The notes beneath the pieces were generated by a model that saw nothing but the letters and a program-made list of their open reading frames with translations, made no database searches and was not told where the DNA came from. DNA of 64,000 nucleotides, taken from the NCBI RefSeq assembly GCF_013001025.1, contig NZ_CP053023.1, positions 218,771 to 282,770 of the forward strand, in the 5' to 3' direction. This stretch comes from Sphingobium yanoikuyae. GTDB taxonomy: Bacteria; Pseudomonadota; Alphaproteobacteria; Sphingomonadales; Sphingomonadaceae. Made by a program: the position numbers and the translations under genes. Each line of letters begins with the position of its first letter. The stretch's first letter is position 1. This document shows, piece by piece, positions 62,869 through 64,000 of this stretch.

Positions 62869-62999
62869 GGGCGGTACGGCTGGACAAAGCTCTTGTACGC
62901 GGAGCGCCGTCCCGCGACACTCTCGCTGAGCCGCAGTCATCGCGCGTTCAGCCTTCGAATGGCAATTTGCCCTGTGCTTGAATTGTAAGGGAGATCCCC

Positions 63000-63569
63000 A
63001 TGCGAACCACGCACAAACTTCTGCTCGGCGGCTGCCTTGCCGCCTCGCTGGTGGGCGGTGTGGCCTATGCCGCGTCCCACGAGCACAAAATGACCGTCAA
63101 CCTGCCGGGCGGTGAGATCGCCCACATCACCTATTTCGGCGATACGCCTCCGCAGGTCAAAATTTCCCAAGCCCAGCCAGACCAGATCGACTTCGTCGAT
63201 GCGGCGTTCCAGCCCTTCGCGCAGATGGATCGGATCTCTGCGCTGATGGATGCGCAGATGAACGCCATGATGCGGCGCGTCGCGGATATCCATGCCCAAA
63301 ACGCTGACGTGACGGCGAGCGAGGCACCGCATTTCGTGTCCTTCTCGGGCCTGCCGAAGGGCGCGCAGGTCCACTACAGCTATAGCTCGACCACCATCGG
63401 TCCCAATGGTTGCGCACAGAGCGTGACCTGGACCTCGGACGGCACGGCGAGCGCGCAGCCGAAGATGACGAAGACAAGCACCGGCGACTGCAGCGCTGCG
63501 GCCAAGCCGCAGTTGCAGACGACCAGCGGGTCGGCGCAGGCTCAGGCGAGTCCATCCCACACGACCTGA
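63000..63569 (+). CDS. periplasmic protein of unknown function upstream of a Do-type protease
   Basis: The 189-residue product has a signal peptide (LLLGGCLAASLVGGVAYAAS). A conserved-looking domain begins MTVNLPGGEIAHITYFGDTP and includes GLPKGAQVHYSYSST; the tail is rich in Ser, Ala, Gln and Thr. No catalytic motif is seen. It is followed by a degP-type gene, so it may act with or be a substrate of that protease. Confidence 0.65.
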   Translation: MRTTHKLLLGGCLAASLVGGVAYAASHEHKMTVNLPGGEIAHITYFGDTPPQVKISQAQPDQIDFVDAAFQPFAQMDRISALMDAQMNAMMRRVADIHAQNADVTASEAPHFVSFSGLPKGAQVHYSYSSTTIGPNGCAQSVTWTSDGTASAQPKMTKTSTGDCSAAAKPQLQTTSGSAQAQASPSHTT

Positions 63570-63748
63570 TGCGGGCCGCCCGGGTCCGGTGACGCTTTGG
63601 CCGCGTGCGTGAGCGCGCGGCCATTGGCGTGAGGACATCTCATCGCATTCCTTTGCGGACCCTGCCGCTTTGCCGACATCGACCACCGGCGTAGCCAGTG
63701 CCGCGCCGCCCGTTCCCATCTCGAGAAAGGAAGGAAGAGGAGAATTTC

Positions 63749-64000
63749 GTGCGAAATCCTGACAGGATCTTTGCCTCCCTATTAACCACCGCTGCCGCCC
63801 TGGGCCTTGTCATCGGCCAGCCATCGTCCGCTGCAGCGCAATCGCCGCCCGCCGCATCGCCAGTCGTGCCGCGCCCGGGCGCGCCGCAAAGCTTTGCCGA
63901 TCTCACCGAACGGCTGGCGCCCGCCGTCGTCAACATCTCGACCCGCCAGCGCGTGCAGATGCCGAGCTTCAGCCCCTTTGCCGGCACGCCCTTCGAGCGC
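63749..64000 (+). CDS. Do/DegP-type periplasmic serine protease, N-terminal part (runs off window)
   Basis: The 84 codons from GTG 63749, after AGGAAGAGGAG, encode a signal peptide (FASLLTTAAALGLVIGQ), a Pro/Ala linker, then SFADLTERLAPAVVNISTRQ, the characteristic start of the Do-protease domain. The catalytic triad and PDZ domains lie beyond the window. Confidence 0.85.
   Translation, partial: MRNPDRIFASLLTTAAALGLVIGQPSSAAAQSPPAASPVVPRPGAPQSFADLTERLAPAVVNISTRQRVQMPSFSPFAGTPFER

Overview
The window reads as part of a large mosaic plasmid (or plasmid-like secondary replicon) of an alphaproteobacterium, most likely a sphingomonad. The grounds are GC-rich coding, two iteron-type replication modules, a ParA partition gene, remnants of a VirB/VirD4 transfer system, IS6100, an IS1071 end, and an ortho-cleavage pathway island of the kind carried by aromatic-degrading sphingomonads. 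The host is an inference; there is no rRNA or tRNA to anchor it.

Layout. (1) 1-10.9 kb is a rightward block of intact stress and maintenance genes: S-formylglutathione hydrolase, type II NADH dehydrogenase, a DUF3422 protein, uvrB, a short class II uvrA, a DyP peroxidase with an encapsulin cargo tail, the encapsulin shell, and a PRC-barrel membrane protein. (2) 10.9-20.5 kb is plasmid backbone A: parDE, a collapsed transfer cluster (M15 peptidase fusion, TrbM, virB1 joined to virD4), two small regulators, a catalytically dead resolvase relative, repA with an inverted operator and four downstream iterons, a Toprim primase-like gene and an SSB-like gene. (3) 20.7-24.8 kb is Tn3-family debris cut by IS6100. 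(4) 24.8-33.5 kb is the catechol ortho-cleavage island catBCA-pcaD / catR / pcaR / pcaIJF, bounded by IS6100 copies. (5) 34.4-41.5 kb is debris of other origin: an IS1071 end, IncP-1 korB and kfrA remnants, remnants of a meta-cleavage operon, an ISL3-family insertion, and another Tn3-family end. (6) 41.5-49.0 kb is an IS6100 tandem, then a two-component flavin monooxygenase operon with LysR and IclR regulators and its own FAD synthetase, then a further IS6100. (7) 49.7-61.5 kb is plasmid backbone B: serine recombinase, a Tn402/Tn5053-like transposon inside a DUF1612-type gene, parA and partner, and a Rep_3 initiator with about 13 iterons. (8) 61.9-64 kb holds a secreted amidohydrolase, a periplasmic protein and the start of a Do/DegP protease.

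How the genes work together. The two catabolic islands are complementary. The monooxygenase (45.1-47.8 kb) would hydroxylate a phenolic compound to a catechol. CatA, CatB, CatC, PcaD, PcaIJ and PcaF then carry catechol through cis,cis-muconate, muconolactone and 3-oxoadipate to acetyl-CoA and succinyl-CoA. Likely operators are visible for CatR (ATAC-N7-GTAT), PcaR (two CCGATTATCGG palindromes) and the IclR regulator (a 21-bp perfect palindrome).

The most notable structure is a 6198-bp transposon at 51393-57590. Its ends (TGTCG...CGACA), 5-bp target duplication (CCGGC) and host-gene restoration can all be read from the sequence. It carries an intact homologue of the gene it interrupts and a tyrosine recombinase where relatives carry a serine resolvase, and its tniB is frameshifted by an 8-bp duplication in the Walker A motif. 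The window as a whole contains pieces of three plasmid lineages, apparently joined by IS6100.
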